Of a stretch of DNA of 64,000 nucleotides, positions 55,591 to 64,000 are shown piece after piece. The stretch covers positions 18,211 to 82,210 of the forward strand of contig CAXBLT010000014.1 of NCBI GenBank assembly GCA_963976795.1, read 5' to 3'. The translations under genes and the position numbers were made by a program. Every line of letters begins with the position of its first letter. Positions within the stretch are counted from its first letter, which is position 1. Under the pieces are notes generated by a model that saw only the letters and a list, made by a program, of their open reading frames with translations, ran no database searches and had not been told where the DNA came from. The DNA is from UBA7359 sp963976795. Its GTDB lineage: Bacteria > Pseudomonadota > Gammaproteobacteria > Eutrophobiales > Eutrophobiaceae.

Positions 55591-56340
55591 TTAGTCTATA
55601 TCTATGACGATCGCGGTAACATTGTCTCCGGCACCACGTTCCAGGGTTATATCAATCATTTTTTTACAAATTTCTTCGGCAGTACCTTCGCCTAACATGT
55701 CTTGAAATTCATAATCTTCTGTATGTTTAGTAAGGCCATCACTACAAAGCAAGTAGCGGTCGCCTTTCTTCATCTCTTGGATATCCATATCCAGAAAAAA
55801 GTTAGGTGTTGCGCCAACTGCGCGAGTGATCATATTACCGTGCGGGTGAATCGCTGCTTCTTCTCTACTGATCAAGCCCTGTTCTACATATTGCTCAACT
55901 TGTGAATGGTCAGTGGTCATTTGTCGTAATTGAGAATCGCGCAAACGATATAAACGGCTATCTCCAGCCCAAAGATAAATACAATATTTATCGTAGGTCA
56001 GCATCATTACTATCGTGCTTCCAATTGTAGTACGTTTAGTACTCTCGTTTGCTTTGTCGATTAATTTTTTATTAACGCTAATTAATGTGTCTTCTATGTC
56101 ATCGATATATCTTTCCAGAGAAAGACCTTCATGAACTTTTTTTAAGGAATTTACAATCAATTGACTAGCAACATCGCCAGCGGCATGACCACCCATGCCA
56201 TCAGCAACAACCCACATCCCTGTTTCAGGTCTTTCCAGCAGTGAATCTTCATTATGTTTACGTACTTTTCCTACGTTGGTTATTCCATAGGAATGCCAAG
56301 AAAGAGGTTTCGTCGTGTTTTGTTCTGCTGAATTGGACAT
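55591..56340 (-). CDS. PP2C-family Ser/Thr protein phosphatase
   Basis: 249 residues of a single PPM phosphatase domain. Metal-binding Asp residues occur in VRKHNEDS, VADGMGGHAAGD, LLCSDGL and GAGDNVTAIV; WAGDSRLYRLRD and ITRAVGA complete the fold. It should reverse the phosphorylation by the adjacent kinase. I chose ATG 56340; a longer frame starting at 56385 would overlap the upstream gene by 26 bp and add a non-conserved tail. The kinase starts 37 bp downstream. Confidence 0.92.
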   Translation of the reverse strand: MSNSAEQNTTKPLSWHSYGITNVGKVRKHNEDSLLERPETGMWVVADGMGGHAAGDVASQLIVNSLKKVHEGLSLERYIDDIEDTLISVNKKLIDKANESTKRTTIGSTIVMMLTYDKYCIYLWAGDSRLYRLRDSQLRQMTTDHSQVEQYVEQGLISREEAAIHPHGNMITRAVGATPNFFLDMDIQEMKKGDRYLLCSDGLTKHTEDYEFQDMLGEGTAEEICKKMIDITLERGAGDNVTAIVIDID

Positions 56341-56359
56341 TATATAATTAGTTTGTTTA

Positions 56360-57265
56360 TTACGATTGAAGGATAAACGAAACAATCTCAGTGGGGCTTT
56401 CCGAAAATGATTTGCCTAGGCTGAGAGCACCATTTGACGAAATGTGCATTTCTTCACGTCTTAAGAATGCATCGTCAGCTTGATCCAGTTTTACATGTGT
56501 GCCATTTGTACTTTGATCAATGATAAAAAATTTATTGCGACGCATTTCAATACGAACATGTTGTCTTGATGCCAGTTTTTCATTGATTGGAAGATCACAG
56601 GCTTGGCTGCGCCCCATAACCAACCCTTGTTTATTTTGATCCAGGATGACGGTCTTGCCTGCATAACTGACTTGAAGTGAAACCTGTGTCACTTTTGGTG
56701 GGTCTTGCATCATCCCTGTTGCCATGCGCGTGACGTCTTCTTCCTGCCAGATAATTTCAAAGATTTCAATATCTTCCTTTTTACCTTTAATAGGTGCACG
56801 ATCTACAAACCGAGTGCTGGCGCGTAAAATAGGTTCTAGTAGGTCTACGGTAGATTTTGTCGTGATGATTTGCCCACCTTTGGCTTGTGCCGCCATCCTG
56901 GCTGCAACATTAACAGCATCTCCAAATACATCTCCGCCTTCAAGTAATGCGGGGCCATAATGCATGCCCACCCTGATCTTGATCTCAGGAGCATCCGCGT
57001 CTTTCATTTCATTGGCATCTTCGAGTGTTTCTTGCATCTCAACTGCCGCATTAGCTGAATCATCTGCAGTTGGAAACGTGCACATGACTTCATCACCAAT
57101 GGTCTTAATGACCGTGCCGTTATGAATGTGGATGACTTTAGTGAGTAAATCCAGTGTGTCAGATACGGTGACACGAGCAGTTGCATCACCAAGGATCTCA
57201 AATAAGCGGGTACTCCCGCTTATATCAGCAAACATAATGGCAATATTGGTTGTTTTCGGTGACAT
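56360..57265 (-). CDS. Class III adenylate cyclase fused to FHA domain
   Basis: 301 residues. The class III cyclase domain (1-170) has metal Asp14 (FADISGST) and Asp58 (KTIGDEVMC), adenine-selecting Lys54 and Asp112, and transition-state Asn119 and Arg123 (GDAVNVAARM). All key residues are present, so ATP-to-cAMP activity is likely. The FHA domain (196-290) keeps GRS (218-220), SRQH and NGT, the phosphothreonine-binding set. It is first in the operon with the phosphatase and kinase, which fits control of cAMP synthesis by threonine phosphorylation; that link is inferred. Confidence 0.92.
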   Translation of the reverse strand: MSPKTTNIAIMFADISGSTRLFEILGDATARVTVSDTLDLLTKVIHIHNGTVIKTIGDEVMCTFPTADDSANAAVEMQETLEDANEMKDADAPEIKIRVGMHYGPALLEGGDVFGDAVNVAARMAAQAKGGQIITTKSTVDLLEPILRASTRFVDRAPIKGKKEDIEIFEIIWQEEDVTRMATGMMQDPPKVTQVSLQVSYAGKTVILDQNKQGLVMGRSQACDLPINEKLASRQHVRIEMRRNKFFIIDQSTNGTHVKLDQADDAFLRREEMHISSNGALSLGKSFSESPTEIVSFILQS

Positions 57266-57561
57266 ATTATTCTTTTATTGATTATCCTTAAAAAACATAT
57301 AGATAGTAATATAAATTTTGTCGTTAATCTCTTGAATTTTTATATATATGGCTGAAAATTTTTCAAATCATATTTATTCCAATCTCAAAGAATTAATGAA
57401 CAAGCAGATGATAATAGCTATTAAATTACCTATAGTCATTATCTTACCGCATTATATTAACGGGGAAAATTGAAGTATCAGAATAGAATTTAAATCATAA
57501 TAATAAATGATATGATTCAAGATGATTTTTCGTAACTATAAAAGCATTGAAAGAACTAATC

Positions 57562-58608
57562 ATGAAACTAGCAAATTTGAAGACACTAATTGGTGTAGTT
57601 GGTGTCTGTCTAATCTTTATTATCGCACAAACAAGCCAAGTCTCAGCTATATCAGTCAAAGAATTATTGGGTCTGAAAAAAGCGCCCCCTGAGTTAACGA
57701 AGGACGAAGAGAATGCGTCCATACAGACAGGTGATGCATCAACGAATATCGAGTGGTCAAAATCATCAGGGCACGAGGCAGCAGCAAACCCACAAATTGA
57801 TCTTGATTATGTCACATTATTATTAGCAAATATGAATCAGCAAGAACGCGAAAAGGTATTGGCTAATCAAGACTTATTTAAGCAAGTCATTGAAAGTGAA
57901 GCAAATAACCGCTCAACAGTATCTGCTGCGATAGCGAACAATCTTGTCGAAGATCGTAATGTTGAATTTTTAATGCGTCGTGGTGCGGAGAATATTATGC
58001 GTGAGGCTTATCTTAATCGTTTAATCTCTAGTAAATTACCTAAAGACTTCCCCAAAGATGAGCAGGTAGCTGAATATTTCGCCTCTAACAAAGAGCAGTT
58101 TGTCGTTCCCGAACGCGTTCATCTATGGCAGATCTTTTTCAAGAAAAGTAATCCTGAGGATGGACAAGAGACGCTTGCATTAAAAAAGAAAGCAGAAGCT
58201 ATCATTATCGAACTCAAAAAAGGTAAAAAGGACTTTTCTAATGTTGCATTTGCACAATCTGACCATGAGCAAAGCAAAGCCTTGGGAGGTTATATGGGCA
58301 TATTGAAAACCAACGAGTTGATACCCGAAATAAAAGACTCGGTATTAAAGCTGAAGGAAGGGAAAATTAGTAAAGCTATCGAATCTGGAACAGGTATACA
58401 TATCCTGAAAAGAGGAAAAATACTTAAATCTGAAGCACTTAAGTTGCCTCAAGTTGAGCAGCAAATACGGCAATTATTAGTTAAACAAGCCAATGTACAG
58501 CTGAGAAATGCAATCTTTAATCAGGCAAGAAAGGAATATCCACAAGCGATTTCTGACAATAAACTCGAAGAATGGCGCTTGAGATTGAAGACTAAAACAG
58601 CTCAATAA
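57562..58608 (+). CDS. Secreted parvulin-type peptidyl-prolyl isomerase
   Basis: About 348 residues with an N-terminal hydrophobic signal (LKTLIGVVGVCLIFIIAQTS) likely cleaved after VSA. Residues 60-150 form a helical SurA/PpiD-like chaperone region. One parvulin domain follows (VPERVHLWQIFFKKSN, then FAQSDHEQSKALGGYMGILK and LKEGKISKAIESGTGIHILK). A helical tail ends it. The ATG at 57562 is preferred over the TTG at 57547. It is immediately upstream of tpsB on the same strand, so it may be a periplasmic chaperone for the exoprotein. 263 bp separate them. Confidence 0.88.
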   Translation: MKLANLKTLIGVVGVCLIFIIAQTSQVSAISVKELLGLKKAPPELTKDEENASIQTGDASTNIEWSKSSGHEAAANPQIDLDYVTLLLANMNQQEREKVLANQDLFKQVIESEANNRSTVSAAIANNLVEDRNVEFLMRRGAENIMREAYLNRLISSKLPKDFPKDEQVAEYFASNKEQFVVPERVHLWQIFFKKSNPEDGQETLALKKKAEAIIIELKKGKKDFSNVAFAQSDHEQSKALGGYMGILKTNELIPEIKDSVLKLKEGKISKAIESGTGIHILKRGKILKSEALKLPQVEQQIRQLLVKQANVQLRNAIFNQARKEYPQAISDNKLEEWRLRLKTKTAQ

Positions 58609-58871
58609 CACCTAGCAGTAATATTCTCTGAATTCTCTCGTGTTGTTTTTATGCAACACTATAGCTTTCTGTTCTCTAGTGAAAATAACTAATAACTATC
58701 AATGTGTTAGAGAGATTAATTCTATTAAATTATTAATCATATTTTTTTGCTACCAGTGTTCTGTGTGTTATAGTCTTACGCTGGGAAGGAGTGTGTAAGG
58801 TCTATAAATGGGATAGATTTTATTTTTATCGCACGGAAAACAAGCTAACTAACTGAATAATAAAACTATTC

Positions 58872-60752
58872 GTGATACGCAAGTCTATAATAAATGACCA
58901 AGGGGAATGCCGAGATATATTGCTTGTGTTTTTCCTGCTGTTTTTTAGTGACCTCATAGTTGCGGGCCCACTTGGTTTACCTGATTCTGCAAGACCTGGT
59001 GCTGTACGGCCACAAACCGAGGTGCAGCCAGAGCAAGCTGTGACCTCCTCGGGTGATGTTGTCGACATCCCTGCACTTATTGATCGTCCATTTGATATCG
59101 AAGAAGGGCCGTTTGTTATCGTGGATGCATTCAGACTGCTAGATGCTGATGACCTGCCTAAATACGATATCAGTACAGATGAAATTAATACGTCGATTCT
59201 GCAAAAGTTCAAACAGAAGCAACCCGAACGAGGTTTCAGTATAGGAGAGTTACAAGAAGTCGCTGACGAAGTAACGCGTTATTATCGTTCGAGAGGATTG
59301 ATACTCTCAACCGCAGTCATACCGGTACAAACTGTTGAAACAGGTATTGTTGATATTCAGATCTATATCGGGCGGCTCGGACGTGTCCTTGCGGAAAGTA
59401 ATGAAAAGTTCAGTGAGAGTGTTTTAAGGAAACCATTTTTGGGTCTCGTTGGCGAGCCGGTAACGCAAAAGGATATTGAAGCTGCTCTCTTAACCCTGAC
59501 CGATTATCCTGGTTTAAGTGTGTTTGGTGTATTCCAGCCTGGACAGAAAGTCGGTGAGGCAGATATTGTGCTTAAAGTTCAGGAAGAGAAATGGTATGAC
59601 GTTGCTTACCGTGTTGATAATCAAGGGCTGCAAGAAACCGGTCGAAATAGATTCCGAACGGTTATCGACTGGAACAACCCAACCGGTTTTGCGGATAAGC
59701 TTAGTGTTACATATCAGCAAACATACAATCCAAAAAATAACGATTTTTGGGCGATTGATTACGAAATCTTTTTAGGACGGGGTTTTACGCTAGGCGGCAA
59801 TCTGTTCAAAAACCGTTTCGATATCGGCGGTGAATTCAAAGCTAACAAAATATCAGCACAAACTGATAACCGAGCTATCTATATTGATAAATCATTTATC
59901 CGTAGCCGACAAAAGAATCTTTCCAGCAAGCTATCATTTACATCAAAGAATTCAACTACCCGCACTCAAGGTCAGCAAACTAATACCGATCGATTGAGTG
60001 TCCTAGCAATTGAGGCTAATTATGATTCGGTTGATACCTTTCATCCGTTCAGGCCCTTAGTGAGGTTGATTAGTAAAAATGCCTCTGACAATTTTGGCGG
60101 TGGTTTAAACTTTGCAACTTTGACCTATAGCCGAGGTTTTAATGACGTTTTTGGTGCAATGGGTTCAGACGGAGATCAATTAGCGTTTAATGCACCAGGG
60201 AGTCGCTCAAGTCGTCGGGGTGGCTCAGGTCGATTGGCCGAAGGTCAGTTTGATAAATTAAATGGCAATTATCAGCGTTTACAATTAATAACTAAAAATC
60301 AATCATTGTTATTTAAAACTGAATTCCAATGGACAAATGATATATTAGCTCCACTAGAGCAGTATTCAGTAGGCGGGCCTGATAACGTAAGAGGTTATCC
60401 TGATGCAGAAGGTCTATTTGACCGCGCTTATTTCTTCTCACTTGAATATATTTTTAACGCGCCATTTATTGCTGATGTGCCAGCTTTTCAAAATCGAACA
60501 TGGGGTGAATTACTCCAGTTCTCTGTATTCTATGATTTCGCAACAGCACAGCAAAATGATCCATTGGATACTGCGGCAGACCGTAATACCTCGGGGCATT
60601 GGATGACATTCAAAAGTGTTGGGATGGGTCTACGGTTTAATTTGCCTGGTTCGATCGAAAGTCGCTTGATGTATGCAACAGAACTAGGTTCTGAAATTCC
60701 TAACGATGGACGATTTGGTCACATTTGGGGAGATTTTACTTATAGCTTTTAG
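58872..60752 (+). CDS. TpsB/FhaC-type two-partner secretion transporter
   Basis: Omp85-superfamily outer-membrane pore that exports the TpsA protein encoded next. 626 residues. Signal peptide DILLVFFLLFFSDLIVA. Two POTRA domains (about 75-225: FVIVDAFRLLDADDLP, RYYRSRGLILSTAVIPVQTV, GVFQPG, ADIVLKVQEEKWYDVAYRVD) are followed by a 16-strand barrel with the VRGY loop motif GGPDNVRGYPDAEG and a C-terminal aromatic strand GDFTYSF. The GTG start at 58872 is the only one that keeps the signal. 181 bp separates it from tpsA. Confidence 0.93.
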   Translation: MIRKSIINDQGECRDILLVFFLLFFSDLIVAGPLGLPDSARPGAVRPQTEVQPEQAVTSSGDVVDIPALIDRPFDIEEGPFVIVDAFRLLDADDLPKYDISTDEINTSILQKFKQKQPERGFSIGELQEVADEVTRYYRSRGLILSTAVIPVQTVETGIVDIQIYIGRLGRVLAESNEKFSESVLRKPFLGLVGEPVTQKDIEAALLTLTDYPGLSVFGVFQPGQKVGEADIVLKVQEEKWYDVAYRVDNQGLQETGRNRFRTVIDWNNPTGFADKLSVTYQQTYNPKNNDFWAIDYEIFLGRGFTLGGNLFKNRFDIGGEFKANKISAQTDNRAIYIDKSFIRSRQKNLSSKLSFTSKNSTTRTQGQQTNTDRLSVLAIEANYDSVDTFHPFRPLVRLISKNASDNFGGGLNFATLTYSRGFNDVFGAMGSDGDQLAFNAPGSRSSRRGGSGRLAEGQFDKLNGNYQRLQLITKNQSLLFKTEFQWTNDILAPLEQYSVGGPDNVRGYPDAEGLFDRAYFFSLEYIFNAPFIADVPAFQNRTWGELLQFSVFYDFATAQQNDPLDTAADRNTSGHWMTFKSVGMGLRFNLPGSIESRLMYATELGSEIPNDGRFGHIWGDFTYSF

Positions 60753-60785
60753 TTTGTCGATTTAAACTAACATTCTGTTTTTTTT
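60749..60785 (+). terminator. Hairpin plus T-run between tpsB and tpsA
   Basis: 7-bp stem TTAGTTT (60749-60755) with AAACTAA (60764-60770), overlapping the tpsB stop, and eight T seven bases later. The distance makes it non-canonical; it could lower read-through into tpsA. Confidence 0.4.
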
Positions 60786-60933
60786 AAGTTTAATTAAGAT
60801 ATGAATTTTTCTAACAGCAAACCAGAAACTGAATGTGAACTGAGTCACAGTATCTTAGGCTTAAATCTGGTATTACAGGTTATTGTTTTCTGAGTGGCAG
60901 TTAAGATTCAAGTCATAATTTTGAAGGGAAGAG

Positions 60934-63900
60934 ATGGGTCAAAAAAGAAAAGTAGGACAACGGGTAAGTAAATCTATCGAGCAGCGTAAACTTTGTTCTG
61001 CACGATTAAATACGGTCACGTCATTTATTCGCACCTCTTTACCCGCAGGATTATTATTCGGCTTACATATAGGTACTGCTGTCGCGAATCCCGAAGGCGG
61101 AGTGGTTGCTGCCGGACAAGCAAATATAACAACACCGAACGCAACTACCACAGTCGTAAATCAGGCTTCACAAAATGTAATCGTTAACTGGGAATCCTTT
61201 AACGTCAACGCAAACGAAACCGTAAACTTCAATCAACCAAATGCCCAAGCGCAAGCGTTGAACCGAATATTTGATCAAAACCCGAGCCAGATATTAGGTT
61301 CGATAAACGCCAACGGTAAAGTTTTATTAATCAACCCGAACGGAGTCTTCTTTAAACCAGGCGCCAGTGTCAATGTCGGATCATTGGTCGCGTCAGGCCT
61401 AGATATTTCCGATAGCGATTTTATGAATGGCAACCATCAGTTCATAAACCCAAATGGTGCAGAAGGTGGTTTGGTTGTTAACCAGGGAATAATTCAAGCC
61501 GCGACCGGTGGTTCAGTAACTTTACTTGGCGGTGCAGTTAGAAACGAAGGCACCATTATCGCAACTGCAGGACAAGTTAATTTAGTTGCTGGCAAAAAAG
61601 TGACGATGGATTTTGACGGCGATGGCTTAATGCAATTCGCAGTTGATGAAGAGGTTTTGCAAAACGTACACGACCTTGATGATGCGGTATCAAACACAGG
61701 CACCATTAGTGCCGATGGAGGTAGTGTCTTATTAAAAGGTAGCGCTGCAAAAGATGTGTTTACCAATGTTGTCAACAACAGCGGTATGATCACTGCCGGC
61801 AAAATTCAAAATCAAGGTGGCGTTATAAAACTTGTTGCAAGCGGCACAAGTAACTCACTTATTAATACAGGCACATTAGACGTCTCATCAAGTGATAGCG
61901 ATGGTGGCACCATTGAAATCTATGCCAGTGATACTGCAATCATTTCAGAAGATAGTTTAATCACTGCAGCTTCTTCGTCTGATAAGGGCGGTTATATTGA
62001 GATCACTGGCGACAAAGTTGGAGTGTTTGATAGCACATCAATTGATGCATCAGGTGAAGCTGGTGGTGGTGAAATTTTAATTGGTGGTGATCTTCAAGGT
62101 AAGAATCCAGATGTTCATAATTCACAACTTACTTTTATTGCTTCAAATGTAAAGGTTGACGCTAATGCAATTACAAATGGCGATGGTGGCAAAGTTATTG
62201 TTTGGGCCAATGAGACAACAGGTTATTACGGACAGATTAGCGCAAAAGGTGGCAGTGAATCTGGTAATGGTGGGTTTGTTGAAATCTCAGGTAAAGAAAC
62301 ATTGGCTGGTAATTTTGTAAATAGAGTCGATACCAGTGCAGCGAATGGACAAACAGGTACTTTATTACTCGATCCAACGGATATAGAGATTCTTGATGGT
62401 GCAGGTGATAGTGATCCCGGAGCAACCAATGACGGGGACGCCACATTTACCGGTGCTACAGCTGGAGTAGCAGATACTCTGGGAACAATAAACGTTGCAA
62501 ACGATAATGTTGATTTTAATGATCTGGGTGGTGCCGCTGTAGAACCACTTCAGCTTTATGAATCTGAGTTAGAGGGAATTGCTGCGACTACCAACCTTGT
62601 TCTTCAAGCTAACAATAATATAACGATTAATAATCTTTCAGATAATAATCTGAATCTCGCACAAACCGCAGGTAACTCAGTCACGTTTACTGCTGATGCT
62701 GATAGTGATGGTACGGGTAATTTCAGTATGAATACTGGTGATACCATCACGACTGCTGGTGGTGATCTGACCATCAGTGCAGATGCTGTAACGTTAGGAA
62801 CAATTAACACAGGAGCTGGAACATTCAGCCTTACTGCCGATGCAGTTGCATTTAGAGGTGTTACTGCAGATGCACTTACTGTTGATGTCAGTGGCGGTGT
62901 AGGCACCATAAGTCAACTCGGTGGTGATTTAACAATAGCCGGTGCTACATCACTAACCGCTCAAGTCGGTGACAACATTACTTTAAATACCGCAACAAAT
63001 GATTTTAGTGGCGCGGTTACAATTGTCAGCGGTAACAATGTTGTTTTATCTGACGCAACTGCAATCGATATAGCTGCTAGTACAATTTCAGGTACCTTAG
63101 ATGTAAATACGACAAATGGCGCGATTACCGATAGCGGTAATGTAAGTGTTGTGGGTAACGTGACGCTGAATGATATAGGACAAGCAGGCATTACGTTAGA
63201 TACATTGCAGGCGGATGCTGATGTTGTTTTTACTTCTGCAGGTAACACGGCCATTACAAATGACACGGCCTTAAACATTGAAGGCACAGTAACAGGTACG
63301 TTAGCGGCAATAGCGACGACGGGTAATGTTACCGACAGTAGTACATTAACGGTGACGAGCACCTCGAGTTTTACGACAACGCAAGCGGATGCCGATATCG
63401 ATCTAGGGACGCTGGCCTCAACGGGCTCAGTGACGTTGAGTACAAACGGTACCACAGGTAATGCAACTGTTGTGAATGCGACGGCGTTGGACTTAGATAC
63501 CTCGGGAGTGGGTGGTGATTTAGTTGCAACAGCGACGACAGGCAATATAACCGACAGTGGCGTAGTGACAGTGTCGGGAACCTCGAATTTTACAACGTCA
63601 GCGGCGAACGCGACGATAGATTTAAGTACGTTAGCATTAACTGGTGCTGTGAATTTAAATACCAATGGTGCTACGGGCAATGCGAGCATAATTAATACCA
63701 TAGCGACACTACTAGGAACATCCAACGTTGGAAATAATCTTAGTGTAAATTCAACAACGGGAAATATCACTGATAGTGGCACAGTGACGGTCGGTGGTAC
63801 GTCGATTTTTAATACGACGCAAGCGGATGCTGATATTGACTTAGGGACGTTAGCCGCAACCGGCGCAGTATCATTATTTACAGCCGGAACGACGGGTAAT

Positions 63901-64000
63901 GCGAGTGTGGTGAATAGTATAGCCTTAGATTTAGGGACGACAACAGTAAGTGGCACGTTAGCTGTGACGACGACGGCAGGGGACATTACTGACAGTGGTA
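60934..64000 (+). CDS. TpsA filamentous-haemagglutinin-like exoprotein (3' end outside window)
   Basis: Open frame of more than 1020 codons, running off the window with no stop. Start ATG has GAAGGGAAGAG upstream. Long basic N-terminus then signal segment (SLPAGLLFGLHIGTAVA). The TPS secretion domain (about 55-300) carries VIVNWESFNVNANETVNF, NPSQILGSINANGKVLLINP and NGVFFKPGASVNVGSLVASG, the FHA-type N-terminal beta helix. Gly/Asn/Asp/Thr-rich beta-helix repeats follow, with a precise 73-residue period from about residue 797. Export by the TpsB encoded upstream is expected; it is probably a surface adhesin, but the functional C-terminus is not seen. Confidence 0.93.
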   Translation, partial: MGQKRKVGQRVSKSIEQRKLCSARLNTVTSFIRTSLPAGLLFGLHIGTAVANPEGGVVAAGQANITTPNATTTVVNQASQNVIVNWESFNVNANETVNFNQPNAQAQALNRIFDQNPSQILGSINANGKVLLINPNGVFFKPGASVNVGSLVASGLDISDSDFMNGNHQFINPNGAEGGLVVNQGIIQAATGGSVTLLGGAVRNEGTIIATAGQVNLVAGKKVTMDFDGDGLMQFAVDEEVLQNVHDLDDAVSNTGTISADGGSVLLKGSAAKDVFTNVVNNSGMITAGKIQNQGGVIKLVASGTSNSLINTGTLDVSSSDSDGGTIEIYASDTAIISEDSLITAASSSDKGGYIEITGDKVGVFDSTSIDASGEAGGGEILIGGDLQGKNPDVHNSQLTFIASNVKVDANAITNGDGGKVIVWANETTGYYGQISAKGGSESGNGGFVEISGKETLAGNFVNRVDTSAANGQTGTLLLDPTDIEILDGAGDSDPGATNDGDATFTGATAGVADTLGTINVANDNVDFNDLGGAAVEPLQLYESELEGIAATTNLVLQANNNITINNLSDNNLNLAQTAGNSVTFTADADSDGTGNFSMNTGDTITTAGGDLTISADAVTLGTINTGAGTFSLTADAVAFRGVTADALTVDVSGGVGTISQLGGDLTIAGATSLTAQVGDNITLNTATNDFSGAVTIVSGNNVVLSDATAIDIAASTISGTLDVNTTNGAITDSGNVSVVGNVTLNDIGQAGITLDTLQADADVVFTSAGNTAITNDTALNIEGTVTGTLAAIATTGNVTDSSTLTVTSTSSFTTTQADADIDLGTLASTGSVTLSTNGTTGNATVVNATALDLDTSGVGGDLVATATTGNITDSGVVTVSGTSNFTTSAANATIDLSTLALTGAVNLNTNGATGNASIINTIATLLGTSNVGNNLSVNSTTGNITDSGTVTVGGTSIFNTTQADADIDLGTLAATGAVSLFTAGTTGNASVVNSIALDLGTTTVSGTLAVTTTAGDITDSG
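63118..64000 (+). repeat. 219-bp (73-codon) tandem repeats in tpsA
   Basis: The G-N-x-T-D-S motif recurs at 63322, 63541, 63760 and 63979, exactly 219 bp apart, with an earlier, diverged copy at 63118 (204 bp before). Each unit reads GNxTDSG-x-VTV-x-GTS-x-F-x-T, then ADAxIDLGTLA, TGAV, NGxTGNA and VVN. Units differ by many substitutions but not in length. The array continues past the window. Confidence 0.92.

Noticed and set aside
50457..57265. Type VI secretion cluster
   Set aside because: Kinase, phosphatase and FHA genes are present but no tss, hcp or vgrG genes occur in the window.
62961..63986. 341-residue minus-strand open frame
   Set aside because: It is the antisense of the tpsA repeats. 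The product is a Val/Pro/Ala-rich periodic sequence with no ribosome-binding site, produced by the ACG/GCG/GTG codon bias of the sense strand.
63118..64000. CRISPR-like regular spacing
   Set aside because: The 219-bp repeats are coding, in frame, and without constant short repeats and unique spacers.

Overview
The window is a gene-dense, AT-leaning bacterial chromosome segment that reads as a gammaproteobacterium. The best evidence is conserved order: hflK-hflC-yjeT-(hisZ)-purA and rnr-rlmB-rpsF-rpsR-rplI-dnaB on the left, then dnaB-alr-radA and corB-ypjD/ffh, then sdhCDAB-sdhE-ygfZ, gph-ubiG and mlaA. I cannot place it to order or genus from sequence alone. The short-HisG/HisZ system, the absence of priB between rpsF and rpsR, and an LplT-Aas fusion separate it from enterobacteria.

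Region by region. 1-5.3 kb: hflKC, yjeT, hisZ, purA and a multi-pass membrane protein, closed by a terminator. 5.3-10.7 kb: an XRE-type regulator divergent from a three-domain LplT-Aas phospholipid repair protein, then a sulfurtransferase. 10.8-11.1 kb: a leftward tRNA-Leu(CAG) locus with a truncated tRNA-Leu copy, its own terminator and a strong promoter. 11.1-20.4 kb: RNA and ribosome genes (rnr, rlmB, rpsF, rpsR, rplI), then dnaB, alr and radA. 20.4-27.5 kb: PilZ protein, corB, ypjD, ffh, maeB, dsbB. 27.7-28.4 kb: a broken AEC-family transporter joined to a decayed IS110-family transposase end.

28.4-39.9 kb is an eight-gene leftward operon. It encodes a Chp/Pil-type chemosensory pathway (two response regulators, CheW, a short MCP, a 1378-residue ChpA-like hybrid kinase) with three extras: a receiver-Ser/Thr kinase fusion at the end, a 334-residue protein of unknown function, and a first gene for a 517-residue protein with four tandem repeats and an N-terminus resembling an ISL3-type transposase.

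40.8-49.5 kb holds a succinate dehydrogenase island: a 56-codon SDHAF4-like gene (46504-46674), sdhCDAB, sdhE, ygfZ and a yheT-type hydrolase whose conserved N-terminus lacks a standard start codon. It is followed by ygfX, a phytoene-synthase-like protein without its Asp motifs, gph and ubiG.

49.7-57.3 kb: mlaA, then a leftward signalling cluster: adenylate cyclase-FHA protein, PP2C phosphatase, a 1445-residue membrane Ser/Thr kinase with a C-terminal formylglycine-generating-enzyme-like domain, and a single-pass membrane protein. 57.5-64 kb, divergent from it: a secreted parvulin-type PPIase, a TpsB/FhaC-type transporter and the start of a very large TpsA exoprotein with an exact 219-bp repeat period that runs off the window. 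The most novel-looking parts are the kinase-extended Chp operon with its repeat protein and the kinase/phosphatase/cyclase-FHA cluster facing the two-partner secretion locus.
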